Source: an uncultured Garciella sp.
GTDB lineage: Bacteria > Bacillota > Clostridia > Eubacteriales > Garciellaceae
Assembly (NCBI GenBank): GCA_900555725.1
Contig: USMD01000042.1
Coordinates: 1-15,208, forward strand
Direction of reading: 5' to 3'
DNA length: 15,208 bases
The notes below the pieces were generated by a model, which saw only the letters and a program-made list of their open reading frames with translations, was not told where the DNA came from and did not search any database. Each line of letters begins with the position of its first letter. Position 1 is the stretch's first letter. Position numbers and translations under genes: made by a program. This document shows positions 5,378-14,136 of this stretch, piece after piece.

Positions 5378-6427
5378 ATGAATAGAAAGAAGTTAGTTCC
5401 TATAGGATTTATTCTTATTTTGCTTTCAGGAATATTTGTAGGATGTTCCAGTGATACAACTACAAGTAGCGATCAAAACAATACAAAGGATAGAGTTGAG
5501 ATTACCAACGTGTCCTATGATCCCACAAGGGAGCTGTACGAAACTTATAATGTAGAATTTCAAAAGTATTGGAAGGAGAAGACAGGACAAGATGTCAGTA
5601 TTGTTCAGTCCCATGGAGGATCTGGGAAGCAGGGACGTTCTGTCATTGAAGGGAATAAGGCAGATGTTGTTACTTTAGCTTTGGCCTATGATATTTCAGC
5701 CATTGAAAAAGCTGGACTGATTGAATCTGGATGGCAAAGTGAATTTGATTCCAATAGCTCTCCTTATACTTCCACCATTGTATTTTTGGTAAGGAAAGGG
5801 AATCCCAAAAATATTAATGATTGGGATGATTTGATTCGAGAAGATGTAGAAATCATTACTCCAAATCCAAAGACTTCCGGAGGAGCACGTTGGAATTATT
5901 TAGCAGGCTGGGCATATGCAGATCAAGCATATAATCATGATGAAGTAAAGATCAAGGAATACATGAGAAAACTCTATGAGAATGTTTTAGTATTAGATTC
6001 AGGAGCAAGAGGTTCTACAACCACTTTTGTACAAAATGGGCAAGGAGATGTATTGCTTGCATGGGAAAATGAAGCATATTTGTCCATTGCAGAAAATCCT
6101 GATGAATATGAGATTGTTACACCGAGCATTAGTATATTAGCAGAGCCTCCCGTTGCTATGGTTGATTCAGTCGTAGATGAAAAGGGAACAAGAGAAGTAG
6201 CTACAGCTTATTTAGAATATTTATATTCAGATAAAGGACAGAGAATTGCAGGAGAAAATTATTATCGACCGAGCAATCCTGAGATTTTAAAAGAATTTTC
6301 AGATAATTTTGATTTAGACTTAAATCTAGTAAATATTGAGGATAAATTATTTGGCGGTTGGGATAAAGCACAGGCTATTCATTTTAAGGATGGAGGTACA
6401 TTTGACGAGATTTATACAGAGAAATAG
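5378..6427 (+). CDS. sbp: Sulfate/thiosulfate ABC transporter substrate-binding lipoprotein
   Basis: Captures extracellular sulfate (or thiosulfate) and delivers it to the CysTWA permease. It has 349 residues. Residues 1-22 form a lipoprotein signal peptide: NRKK, a hydrophobic stretch, then FVGC with the lipidated Cys at 23. A Ser/Thr-rich linker follows. The mature part shows Sbp/CysP family sequence: ITNVSYDPTRELYETYN, SHGGSGKQGRSVIEG, ADVVTLALAYDI, and NPKTSGGARWNYLAGWAYA. The start ATG has GGGGGA at 5367-5372, 5 bases upstream. It is the first gene of the operon. Sulfate against thiosulfate specificity cannot be settled by eye; co-location with cysD, cysN and APS reductase favours sulfate. 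Confidence 0.93.
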   Translation: MNRKKLVPIGFILILLSGIFVGCSSDTTTSSDQNNTKDRVEITNVSYDPTRELYETYNVEFQKYWKEKTGQDVSIVQSHGGSGKQGRSVIEGNKADVVTLALAYDISAIEKAGLIESGWQSEFDSNSSPYTSTIVFLVRKGNPKNINDWDDLIREDVEIITPNPKTSGGARWNYLAGWAYADQAYNHDEVKIKEYMRKLYENVLVLDSGARGSTTTFVQNGQGDVLLAWENEAYLSIAENPDEYEIVTPSISILAEPPVAMVDSVVDEKGTREVATAYLEYLYSDKGQRIAGENYYRPSNPEILKEFSDNFDLDLNLVNIEDKLFGGWDKAQAIHFKDGGTFDEIYTEK

Positions 6428-6454
6428 TAAAGGGTGGAAGTTAAAAACCAAAAA

Positions 6455-6499
6455 TTAGGTCAGTAGAATTCCATCGACTTAAAATAGAGATTGACCTAA
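6455..6499 (+). repeat. Intercistronic inverted repeat between sbp and cysT
   Basis: TTAGGTCA (6455-6462) and TGACCTAA (6492-6499) can form an 8-bp stem with a 29-base loop. There is no T-tract after it, so it is not a standard terminator. It may protect the sbp message so that the binding protein is made in excess over the permease. Confidence 0.5.
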
Positions 6500-6521
6500 A
6501 AATAGAGAGGAAAGGAAGAAT

Positions 6522-7352
6522 ATGAGAAAGAAAAAGGGAAAACAGATTATTCCGGGATTTAGTTTATCTATGGGAATTACTTTAACTTTTTTAAGCCTAA
6601 TTGTATTGATTCCTATGATATCTATTATAATTCATGTTTCTAATATAGGATGGAATGAATTTGTTGAAATTATAACGGATAAACGTGTGGTGGCAGCTTA
6701 TCAAGTAAGTTTTTTGTGTGCCTTAGTGGCTTCCCTTATTAATGGTGTTATGGGAGTAATCTTAGCATGGGTATTGGTAAGATACGATTTTCCCTTCAAA
6801 AGATTTGTAGATGGATTAATCGAGCTTCCCTTTGCCCTTCCTACTGCAGTAGCAGGGATTGCTTTAACCACACTATATTCGAATCAAGGATGGATTGGCA
6901 AAATTTTAGCCAGACTTGGAGTGGAAGTAGCCTATACTAGAATAGGAATTATAGTGGCCATGATTTTTATTGGAATTCCCTTTGTTGTTCGTACCATACA
7001 GCCAGTATTGGAAAAACTTGATGGTCAATATGAAGAGGCAGCTACAATATTAGGTGCCAGTGGAATGAGAATATTTTTTAAGGTTATTTTTCCGGAAATT
7101 TTACCTTCTTTATTAACAGGATTTAATTTATCCCTTGCAAGGGCGATTGGTGAATATGGAAGCGTAGTATTTATAGCAGGAAACATGCCTTATGAGACAG
7201 AGATTGCACCACTTCTGATTATGACTAAACTAGAACAATATGATTATAGTGGAGCTAATGCAATTGCACTTGTTATGTTATTCATATCTTTTCTTATTTT
7301 ATTTTTGATCAATTCGATACAGGTGTATAGTAATAAATTTGCTAAGGAATAG
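6522..7352 (+). CDS. cysT: Sulfate ABC transporter permease CysT
   Basis: One of two membrane subunits that form the sulfate channel. It has 276 residues with an N-terminal basic segment (RKKKGK) and about six hydrophobic segments, beginning with GITLTFLSLIVLIPMISIIIHV. The cytoplasmic EAA loop that docks on the ATPase reads EEAATILGASGMRIFFKVIFPEILPSLLTG at about residues 170-200. The conserved ELPFALPTAVAGIALTTLY and ARAIGEYGSVVFIAGN stretches are typical of CysT/CysU. An AAAGGAAG ribosome-binding site precedes ATG 6522. The stop is 11 bases before the cysW start. Confidence 0.93.
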   Translation: MRKKKGKQIIPGFSLSMGITLTFLSLIVLIPMISIIIHVSNIGWNEFVEIITDKRVVAAYQVSFLCALVASLINGVMGVILAWVLVRYDFPFKRFVDGLIELPFALPTAVAGIALTTLYSNQGWIGKILARLGVEVAYTRIGIIVAMIFIGIPFVVRTIQPVLEKLDGQYEEAATILGASGMRIFFKVIFPEILPSLLTGFNLSLARAIGEYGSVVFIAGNMPYETEIAPLLIMTKLEQYDYSGANAIALVMLFISFLILFLINSIQVYSNKFAKE

Positions 7353-7363
7353 AGGTGAAAATC

Positions 7364-8191
7364 ATGAACAAAACTGTACATGGTTCAAAGGCAGTCAAAT
7401 GGTTATTGATTGCTATTAGCCTAATCTTTTTATTTTTTATGTTGGTGATGCCTTTAATTGTAGTGATAGTAGAAGCCCTTAGAAATGGTTGGACTACTTA
7501 TAAAGAAGCACTAACAGATGAATATACCATCAAAGCTCTACAACTTACCCTAAGAGCTGCGGTAATATCTGTGGTATTAAATACTATATTTGGTGTTTTT
7601 GCAGCATGGGTTATAACAAAATTTAAATTTAAAGGAAAAAAATTATTAACAACTTTGATTGATATTCCCTTTGCTGTTTCACCTATTATTGCAGGGTTGA
7701 TTTTTACTTTAACCTTTGGACGAATTGGTTGGGCTTATGATTTTTTAGAAGCATATGATATACAAATTGTCTTTGCAGTTCCAGGAATTATATTAGCAAC
7801 CATCTTTGTTACCTTTCCTTTTATTTCTAGAGAAATTATACCAGTTCTCAGTGCCCAAGGAAGTGATGAGGAGGAAGCAGCAGCCCTTATGGGGGCAGGG
7901 GGATTTACCATTTTTCGAAAGATTACCTTACCCCATATAAAATGGGCATTGCTCTATGGAGTGATCCTATGTACAGCAAGGGCGATGGGAGAATTTGGAG
8001 CAGTATCCGTTGTTTCTGGACATTTAAGGGGAATCACCAATACCTTGCCCCTTCATGTGGAAATTTTATATAATGAATTTAATTTTTCTGCGGCTTTTGC
8101 AGTGTCTTCTATCTTAGTAATAATAGCAGTGATGATATTGATTCTTAGAAATATCGTGGAATATAAAGGGAAAAAGGCTGGTGAAAAATAA
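7364..8191 (+). CDS. cysW: Sulfate ABC transporter permease CysW
   Basis: Second membrane subunit of the sulfate transporter, 275 residues with about six hydrophobic segments. Key stretches are DIPFAVSPIIAGLIFTLTFG, the EAA loop EEEAAALMGAGGFTIFRKITLPHIKWALLYG, and ARAMGEFGAVSVVSGHLRG, all typical of CysW. I chose ATG 7364 because AGAGGTG (7351-7357) is 6 bases upstream; an in-frame GTG at 7355 lies inside that site. The stop TAA shares its last base with the ATG of cysA, so translation is coupled. Confidence 0.93.
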   Translation: MNKTVHGSKAVKWLLIAISLIFLFFMLVMPLIVVIVEALRNGWTTYKEALTDEYTIKALQLTLRAAVISVVLNTIFGVFAAWVITKFKFKGKKLLTTLIDIPFAVSPIIAGLIFTLTFGRIGWAYDFLEAYDIQIVFAVPGIILATIFVTFPFISREIIPVLSAQGSDEEEAAALMGAGGFTIFRKITLPHIKWALLYGVILCTARAMGEFGAVSVVSGHLRGITNTLPLHVEILYNEFNFSAAFAVSSILVIIAVMILILRNIVEYKGKKAGEK

Positions 8192-9252
8192 TGTATGTAG
8201 AACTAAAAAATATTGATAAAACCTTTGGAACCTTTAAAGCATCAGATAATGTAAGTTTTCAAATTGAAAAGGGAAAATTAATTGGTCTTTTAGGTCCAAG
8301 CGGAAGTGGGAAAACCACTATTCTTCGTATGATTGCAGGATTAGAATATCCAGATTCAGGAGACATCATAATAGATGGTGTGCGAGTCAATGATTTGCCA
8401 GCTAGTAAAAGGGAAATCGGATTTGTATTTCAAAATTATGCGTTGTTTCGCTATATGGCAGTGTTTGATAATATTGCATTTGGTTTGGAGGTAAAAAAAG
8501 AGAGCAAAAAGGCCATAAGGAAAAGAGTAGAGCAACTGATTGAATTAGTTGGGTTAGAAGGATTAGAGAAAAGATATCCTCATCAGCTTTCTGGAGGGCA
8601 AAAGCAAAGGGTTGCTTTTGCAAGGGCTTTAGCACCGCACCCTCAATTATTGCTATTGGATGAACCCTTTGCAGCAATTGATGCAAAGGTCCGTCAGGAA
8701 CTTAGAAGTTGGTTGAAATCAATGATTAACAAAGTCGGGGTGACAAGTATTTTTGTTACCCATGATCAAGAGGAAGCAATAGAGGTTGCAGATGAAATTA
8801 TTATAACAAATCATGGAAGAGTGGAGCAAAAGGGTTTTCCATTAGAGATTTACAAAAATCCCTCTACCCCCTTTGTGGCACAATTTATCGGTCATTCTAC
8901 AGTTCTTGACAATTATGAGGAACTGAAAGGATTTAAAAGATTGAAAGATGCAGATAAAGCGGTTATAAGACCAGAATTTATTCATCTTACAAAAAAAGGA
9001 GAATTATTGAAATATATGGGAGCAGCAGAAGAGGGAATTGTGAAAGAAATTTCCTTTCGAGGGAGTTACCTAGAAGTGAAAGTAGAAGTAAAAGACATTA
9101 TATTGATTGCAACCCGTTCCTTAGAAGAAGAGGCTTTAAAAATTGGAGAAGTTGTTGATGTGTTTATCTATCGTTTATATGTATTTAATGAGGAAAAAGC
9201 ATATTTAATGGAGAATAACGCTGTGAGAGAGAACAAGCTTTTTTATATATAA
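8191..9252 (+). CDS. cysA: Sulfate ABC transporter ATP-binding protein CysA
   Basis: ATPase that powers sulfate import with CysTW. It has 353 residues. The nucleotide-binding domain carries Walker A GPSGSGKT (35-42), the Q-loop Gln81 in FVFQNYALF, signature LSGGQ (133-137), Walker B LLLLDE (153-158) and the H-loop His191 in FVTHDQEEA. A C-terminal regulatory region of about 110 residues with a TOBE-like fold follows (VIRPEFIHLTKK onward), as in other CysA proteins. Where many CysA proteins read YALFRHM after the Q-loop, this one has YALFRYM. Its start overlaps the cysW stop by one base. Confidence 0.94.
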   Translation: MYVELKNIDKTFGTFKASDNVSFQIEKGKLIGLLGPSGSGKTTILRMIAGLEYPDSGDIIIDGVRVNDLPASKREIGFVFQNYALFRYMAVFDNIAFGLEVKKESKKAIRKRVEQLIELVGLEGLEKRYPHQLSGGQKQRVAFARALAPHPQLLLLDEPFAAIDAKVRQELRSWLKSMINKVGVTSIFVTHDQEEAIEVADEIIITNHGRVEQKGFPLEIYKNPSTPFVAQFIGHSTVLDNYEELKGFKRLKDADKAVIRPEFIHLTKKGELLKYMGAAEEGIVKEISFRGSYLEVKVEVKDIILIATRSLEEEALKIGEVVDVFIYRLYVFNEEKAYLMENNAVRENKLFYI

Positions 9253-9288
9253 CACTCGGACTGTGATCCTATATTAAGGAGGGGGAAT

Positions 9289-10992
9289 ATGAGAGACAAA
9301 ATAAAAGTAAATCAGTTAAAAACAGATATTTTGATCATTGGTGGTGGGACAGCAGGTTGTTATGCAGCTCTAACCTTAGGAAGGGATCCACAAGTTTCTG
9401 TTATTATAGCGGAAAAGGCAAATATCAAGAGAAGTGGTTGTTTGGCAGCAGGGGTCAATGCTTTGAATGCATATATTGTCAAAGGAAAGACCCCGGAAGA
9501 TTATGTGGATTATGTAAAGAAAGATGCAGATTATATTGTAAGAGAAGATTTACTTCTTACTATGGCACAAGGCTTGAATGCAGTGACAAGGAAGTTAGAA
9601 GATTTAGGATTGGTTATCTTAAAGGATGAAAAAGGGGAATATGTGGCCCGAGGAGATCGAAATATTAAAATAAATGGAGAAAATATAAAACCTATTTTAG
9701 CCAATGCAGTAAATAGACTAGGGAATGTAAAGGTTTTAAATCAAGTGAACATGATAGATTATATTGTAAAAGATAATAAAATTTTAGGGGCATTTGGGAT
9801 TGGTGTTGAGGATGAAGTTTTATATGAGATAAGAGCAAAAGCAGTTATTTGTACAACCGGAGGAGCGGCAGGTTTATATAGACCAAATAATCCTGGATTT
9901 TCAAGACATAAAATCTGGTATTCCCCATTTAATACTGGTGCAGGATATGCCATGGGGATTCGTGCTGGTGCAGAAATGACTACTTTTGAGATGCGTTTTA
10001 TTGCTCTTCGTTGTAAAGATACCATTGCGCCAACAGGAACCATAGCCCAAGGGGTGGGAGCCAAACAGATTAATTCAAAGGGTGAAGTTTATGAAACAAA
10101 ATACGGGCTTACAACTTCAGAAAGAGTCTATGGAACCATGAAGGAGAATCAGCAGGGGCGAGGTCCCTGTTATTTAAAAACAGAGGGGATTTCCCCTTTA
10201 CAGGATGAGGAATTAAAAAAAGCCTATTTGAATATGGCTCCGAGTCAAACACTGAAGTGGATAGAATCTGGTAAAAATCCAAGCGAGCAAAATGTGGAAA
10301 TCGAAGGGACAGAACCCTATATCGTAGGGGGACACACTGCCAGCGGGTATTGGATAGACACCAATCGTGCTACTACCATTCAAGGGCTTTATGCAGCTGG
10401 AGATGTAGCTGGAGGATGTCCTCAAAAATATGTTACAGGAGCTTTGGTGGAAGGTGAGATTGCAGCAAAGGCAGCAATCCATTATATTTGTCATCAAAGG
10501 ATTGGCGCAATAGATGAATTAGAAGAGAAATTTTTGATAAAAGAAAAGAAAGCAGAAGTAGAAAATATTTTGAATTATAAAAATCCACTCTTTACCGTGG
10601 AACAACTAGAAGAAGCCATGCAAAAAGTGATGGATACCTATGCGGGAGGGATTGGAAGCAATTATCAATTTAACGAAAAACAGCTTGATTTGGCTGATGA
10701 AAAAATTGACCAGATTATAGAGCTTAGTAACCACTTACATGCAACAGATATGCATGAACTTGTATTTGTATATGAGCTAAAGGAACGTCTAATAGTTTGT
10801 AAAACAGTCATTGCCCACTTAAAAGCAAGAAAAGAGACTAGATGGCATAGTTTTGCAGAAAACTTGGATCATCCTAACAAGGAGGATCAGTGGCTTAGAT
10901 ATGTTAATTCAAAACAAGTAGATGGAAAAATTCAAATTATATACAGAAATTTAGTGGGAAGAGGCGAGAAGTATGAGCATAGCAATCCATAA
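9289..10992 (+). CDS. aprA: Adenylylsulfate reductase alpha subunit-like flavoprotein
   Basis: Expected to reduce APS to sulfite and AMP in the cytoplasm with electrons from the AprB-like partner. It has 567 residues, shorter than the roughly 620-660 of dissimilatory enzymes. The FAD dinucleotide motif is IIGGGTAGC (GGGTAG at 18-23), with a second FAD region at GLYAAGDVAGGCPQKYVTGALVEGEIAAKAA. FEMRFIALRCKDTIAPTG and GGHTASGYWID correspond to conserved AprA substrate-site stretches, which separates it from fumarate reductase flavoproteins. A strong AAGGAGGGGG site precedes the ATG. The last 20 bases overlap aprB. Its place between cysA and cysD, with no CysH or CysC nearby, argues for an assimilatory role. 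A similar arrangement occurs, as I recall, in Clostridium acetobutylicum. Confidence 0.88.
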   Translation: MRDKIKVNQLKTDILIIGGGTAGCYAALTLGRDPQVSVIIAEKANIKRSGCLAAGVNALNAYIVKGKTPEDYVDYVKKDADYIVREDLLLTMAQGLNAVTRKLEDLGLVILKDEKGEYVARGDRNIKINGENIKPILANAVNRLGNVKVLNQVNMIDYIVKDNKILGAFGIGVEDEVLYEIRAKAVICTTGGAAGLYRPNNPGFSRHKIWYSPFNTGAGYAMGIRAGAEMTTFEMRFIALRCKDTIAPTGTIAQGVGAKQINSKGEVYETKYGLTTSERVYGTMKENQQGRGPCYLKTEGISPLQDEELKKAYLNMAPSQTLKWIESGKNPSEQNVEIEGTEPYIVGGHTASGYWIDTNRATTIQGLYAAGDVAGGCPQKYVTGALVEGEIAAKAAIHYICHQRIGAIDELEEKFLIKEKKAEVENILNYKNPLFTVEQLEEAMQKVMDTYAGGIGSNYQFNEKQLDLADEKIDQIIELSNHLHATDMHELVFVYELKERLIVCKTVIAHLKARKETRWHSFAENLDHPNKEDQWLRYVNSKQVDGKIQIIYRNLVGRGEKYEHSNP

Positions 10993-11287
10993 AGAAAGAT
11001 GTGTAGGTTGTAGAAAATGCTTACAGGTCTGTCCTGGGAATCTTTTGAAATTTGGAGAGGATGGGAAAGTCTTTATCAAATATCCCAAGGATTGTTGGGG
11101 ATGTTGTTCTTGTATCAAGGAGTGTAAATTTGTCGCAATTTCTTTATATTTAGGAGCCGATATTGGGGGCAAAGGAAGTAAACTATATGCCAATATAGAA
11201 GGAGATATGATTCATTGGATTGTTGAGAAAAGCAATGGAGAAGTGTGCAAAATGGATGTAAATAGAAAAGAATCTAATAAATATTAA
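10973..11287 (+). CDS. aprB: Adenylylsulfate reductase beta subunit-like ferredoxin
   Basis: Iron-sulfur partner that passes electrons to the AprA FAD. It has 104 residues with two [4Fe-4S] motifs: C10, C13, C16, C20 (CVGCRKCLQVCP) and C41, C44, C47, C51 (CWGCCSCIKEC). An extra Cys45 lies inside the second motif. A trailing segment (SLYLGADIGGKGSKLYANIEGDMIHWIVEKSNG) resembles the start of the AprB tail, but the protein is much shorter than dissimilatory AprB (about 150 residues or more), so most of the tail that wraps AprA is missing. It overlaps the end of aprA by 20 bases. GAGGCGAG just upstream can serve as ribosome-binding site. Confidence 0.88.
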   Translation: MSIAIHKERCVGCRKCLQVCPGNLLKFGEDGKVFIKYPKDCWGCCSCIKECKFVAISLYLGADIGGKGSKLYANIEGDMIHWIVEKSNGEVCKMDVNRKESNKY

Positions 11288-11384
11288 GAAAAAGTTTTCA
11301 ATACAATCAGAAAAATTAGTATTTAAGATATAAATGAGGAAATTACATAAATAAAATTTTTATCAATAGCAGGAGGCATTTATA

Positions 11385-12284
11385 ATGGGTGAATTATCAC
11401 ATCTTGATAAATTAGAAGCAGAAGCAATCTATATTATTCGCGAAGTAGCTGCTGAGTGTGAGGAACCGGTAATGTTGTATTCAATAGGAAAGGACAGCTC
11501 TGTGATGTTACATCTTGCTCTGAAGGCATTTTATCCGGAAAAGCCACCATTTCCTTTTATGCATGTAGATACTACATGGAAGTTTAAAGAAATGATAGAG
11601 TTTCGTGATAGAAGGGCAAAGGAATTGGGAATAGAAATGATTGTTCAAAGAAATGAAGAGGCTATAAAACAAGGGGTGAATCCATTTGATTATGGTTCAG
11701 CTTATACAGATATTATGAAGACACAGACTTTAAAAGAAGGACTAAAAAAATATGGTTTTACTGCAGCTTTTGGTGGTGGACGCCGTGATGAAGAAAAGTC
11801 ACGGGCAAAGGAAAGAATTTTTTCTTTCCGTAATGAGGCACAAGCATGGGATCCCAAAAATCAGAGACCAGAAATGTGGAAACTCTATAATACCAGAATT
11901 CATAAAGGGGAAAGCATAAGAATTTTTCCTATCTCAAACTGGACGGAAAGGGATATTTGGGAATATATTAAACGGGAAAATATCGAGATTGTATCCTTAT
12001 ATTTTGCGAAAGAACGTCCAGTGGTATATAGGGATGGAAATATCATTATGGTGGATGATGATAGGATGAGACTATTACCTGGAGAAAAAATTCAATACAA
12101 AAAAGTTCGTTTTAGAACTTTAGGATGTTATCCCCTTACAGGAGCCATAGAATCAGAAGCAGATACCTTAGATGCAATTGTTGATGAAACATTGAGTACA
12201 GTATCCTCGGAGAGAACCTCTCGTGTGATTGATAATGAAGAAGTAGGTAGTATGGAAAGGAGAAAGAGGGAGGGGTATTTCTAA
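11385..12284 (+). CDS. cysD: Sulfate adenylyltransferase subunit 2 (ATP sulfurylase small subunit)
   Basis: Forms APS from ATP and sulfate, driven by GTP hydrolysis in CysN. It has 299 residues, the normal size. The PP-loop that binds ATP pyrophosphate reads YSIGKDSSVM (SIGKDS at 33-38). Other conserved stretches are FMHVDTTWKFKEMIEFRD, GGGRRDEEKSRAKERIFSFR, FPISNWTERDIWEYI and RTLGCYPLTGAIES. AGGAGG at 11370-11375 precedes ATG 11385. A 97-base AT-rich spacer separates it from aprB with no terminator visible. Only one base separates its stop from cysN, in keeping with the obligate CysDN complex. Confidence 0.95.
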   Translation: MGELSHLDKLEAEAIYIIREVAAECEEPVMLYSIGKDSSVMLHLALKAFYPEKPPFPFMHVDTTWKFKEMIEFRDRRAKELGIEMIVQRNEEAIKQGVNPFDYGSAYTDIMKTQTLKEGLKKYGFTAAFGGGRRDEEKSRAKERIFSFRNEAQAWDPKNQRPEMWKLYNTRIHKGESIRIFPISNWTERDIWEYIKRENIEIVSLYFAKERPVVYRDGNIIMVDDDRMRLLPGEKIQYKKVRFRTLGCYPLTGAIESEADTLDAIVDETLSTVSSERTSRVIDNEEVGSMERRKREGYF

Positions 12285-12285
12285 G

Positions 12286-13989
12286 ATGAAAAGCCTATTA
12301 AAGTTTATAACATGTGGCAGTGTGGATGATGGAAAATCCACTCTCATTGGACATATTTTATATGATGCAAAGCTTTTATATACAGACCAAAAAAAGGCTT
12401 TGGAATTAGACAGTAAAATTGGCAGCCGTGGTGGTGCAATTGATTATTCTTTATTATTGGATGGCCTTATGGCAGAACGAGAACAAGGCATTACAATCGA
12501 TGTTGCATATCGTTATTTCACCACAGATCATCGAAGTTTTATTGTAGCTGATACACCAGGTCATGAAGAATATACCAGAAATATGGCAGTTGGTGCATCC
12601 TTTGCAGATCTTGCTGTAATACTTATAGATGCACAACAAGGATTACTTGTTCAAACAAGAAGACACGCAAGGATTTGCTCTTTAATGGGCATCAAATATT
12701 TTGTATTTGCTGTAAACAAAATGGATTTAATCGAATACGATCAGGAAAGATTTTTAAAAATTGAAGAGCAAATTGAAACGTTGAAAAAAGAACTTTTTTT
12801 GGAAAATGTTGAAGTGATTCCGGTATCTGCGACAGAGGGGGATAATATTACAGAAAAGTCAGAAAGTATACCATGGTATACAGGGGTGCCTCTTTTAGCT
12901 TACTTAGAAAATATAGATATTGAAACCACTTCTGAGGAGAAAGACTTCTATATGCCAGTGCAGAGAGTATGTAGGCCCAATCATACCTTTAGAGGTTTTC
13001 AAGGACAGATTGAAGCTGGTAATATTGCTGTAGGAGATGAAGTGACAGTACTTCCAAGCAAGGAAAAAGCTTTGGTAAAAAGTATTTTAATAACAGACAA
13101 AAATGCATTCAGTGCAGATAAAGGCCAGCCTGTTACCATACAGCTTAATAAGGAAGTAGATGTGTCCAGAGGATGTGTACTTACAAAAAGTGTAAATTTT
13201 ATAACCAGCAATTTATTTACTGCAACGATTCTTTGGATGGATGATTCTGAATTAACAGCAGGTAAGAATTATTTTGTAAAATTAGGAACTAAGATGTTAT
13301 TGGGGACTATTACAGGAATAAAATATAAAATTGATGTGAATACAGGAGAACGTTTAGCAGCTGGAGTTTTAAAGAAAAATGAAATTGCAGTATGTGATAT
13401 TTCACTTTCTGAAAAGATTGCAATGGACAGATTTTATGAACATAAGACGCTAGGGGAACTTATATTAATTGATCGTATTACCAATATGACATCAGCTTGT
13501 GGCGTTGTAGAAAATGTTTTTAATAATGAAGATATTACCAATGATAATATTGCATTCCAATATAATGGTTTAAAAGTAAGAGGAGATATTTTTGAAGAAT
13601 TTTATTATAATATAGATACCTTTTCTCTGTCAAAATATAAACCAGAAGGACATGATTATACCATAGGAGATAAAATTCCAGTGAAAGGTGAGAGTTATGA
13701 ATATCCAGAAAATATTGATGTTTTAGTTCTTCGGGACTGGGCAGCAATTAAAGTCCGTGATAAGAAGATAATGGATATTCAATCAATGGATGAATATAAG
13801 TATACGGGAATCCCAATTGTTAATGGTAGAGGTTTTGCTGTGAAAGCAAGATCTCAAGAAGAAGTAGATACTTTCTTAAAGGAATATCGTGAAACTGATG
13901 AAAGAAATCAAAGGGATTTTTTAAATAAGTGGATAACTTTTGACACTTATCGAAGAATTATATTTCAGAGTAATGATTGGGCGATTTAA
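12286..13989 (+). CDS. cysN: Sulfate adenylyltransferase subunit 1 (GTPase), with C-terminal extension
   Basis: Regulatory GTPase of ATP sulfurylase. It is an EF-Tu-like G domain with P-loop GSVDDGKST (11-19), DTPGHEEYTRNM (Asp89-Gly92 switch II), NKMD (144-147) and SATEG (181-185). Two beta-barrel domains run to about residue 410 (ITNMTSACGVVE). E. coli CysN has about 475 residues; this protein has 567, leaving roughly 155 residues after the barrels. The extension contains no second P-loop, so it is not the fused APS kinase (CysC) seen in CysNC proteins. It includes DVLVLRDWAAIKVRDKK and GIPIVNGRGFAVKAR, whose function I do not recognise. The lack of APS kinase in the window fits direct APS reduction by AprAB. 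This is the last gene of the operon. Confidence 0.93.
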   Translation: MKSLLKFITCGSVDDGKSTLIGHILYDAKLLYTDQKKALELDSKIGSRGGAIDYSLLLDGLMAEREQGITIDVAYRYFTTDHRSFIVADTPGHEEYTRNMAVGASFADLAVILIDAQQGLLVQTRRHARICSLMGIKYFVFAVNKMDLIEYDQERFLKIEEQIETLKKELFLENVEVIPVSATEGDNITEKSESIPWYTGVPLLAYLENIDIETTSEEKDFYMPVQRVCRPNHTFRGFQGQIEAGNIAVGDEVTVLPSKEKALVKSILITDKNAFSADKGQPVTIQLNKEVDVSRGCVLTKSVNFITSNLFTATILWMDDSELTAGKNYFVKLGTKMLLGTITGIKYKIDVNTGERLAAGVLKKNEIAVCDISLSEKIAMDRFYEHKTLGELILIDRITNMTSACGVVENVFNNEDITNDNIAFQYNGLKVRGDIFEEFYYNIDTFSLSKYKPEGHDYTIGDKIPVKGESYEYPENIDVLVLRDWAAIKVRDKKIMDIQSMDEYKYTGIPIVNGRGFAVKARSQEEVDTFLKEYRETDERNQRDFLNKWITFDTYRRIIFQSNDWAI

Positions 13990-14071
13990 GACGCAAAAGG
14001 GAGAATTTAATAAGTTATTATTTCAGTAATATAAATCGATAATTAATAAATAATGTTTTAAAAATAAAGAA

Positions 14072-14090
14072 AGGCGACCAAAGGTCGCCT
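14072..14090. terminator. Terminator stem at the end of the sulfate operon, T-tract displaced on + strand
   Basis: AGGCGACC (14072-14079), AAA loop, GGTCGCCT (14083-14090): a perfect 8-bp GC-rich stem, 83 bases after cysN. On the minus strand it is followed by TTTCTTTATTTTT, a good T-tract. On the plus strand the next bases are GAGGTTGTTG, the end of a mobile-element remnant, so the expected T-run is missing. Confidence 0.7.
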
Positions 14091-14106
14091 GAGGTTGTTG
14101 AAAAAA

Positions 14107-14136
14107 GGATAGTTTTTTCTTCTAAAAAAACTACCC
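14107..14136 (-). terminator. Hairpin near the left end of the IS1182-type remnant
   Basis: GGATAGTTTTTT (14107-14118) and AAAAAACTACCC (14125-14136) pair over 12 positions with one mismatch and a 6-base loop. It lies at the 3' end of the transposase remnant and is probably its terminator or part of the recognised end. Confidence 0.5.

Noticed and set aside
9289..10992. Fumarate reductase/succinate dehydrogenase flavoprotein or L-aspartate oxidase
   Set aside because: The RF-x2-ALRCKD-x4-PTG and GGHTASGYWID stretches and the paired two-cluster ferredoxin in a sulfate cluster fit AprA better.
13516..13989. Fused APS kinase (CysC) at the end of CysN
   Set aside because: No second P-loop (GLSGAGKST-like) is present in the extension.
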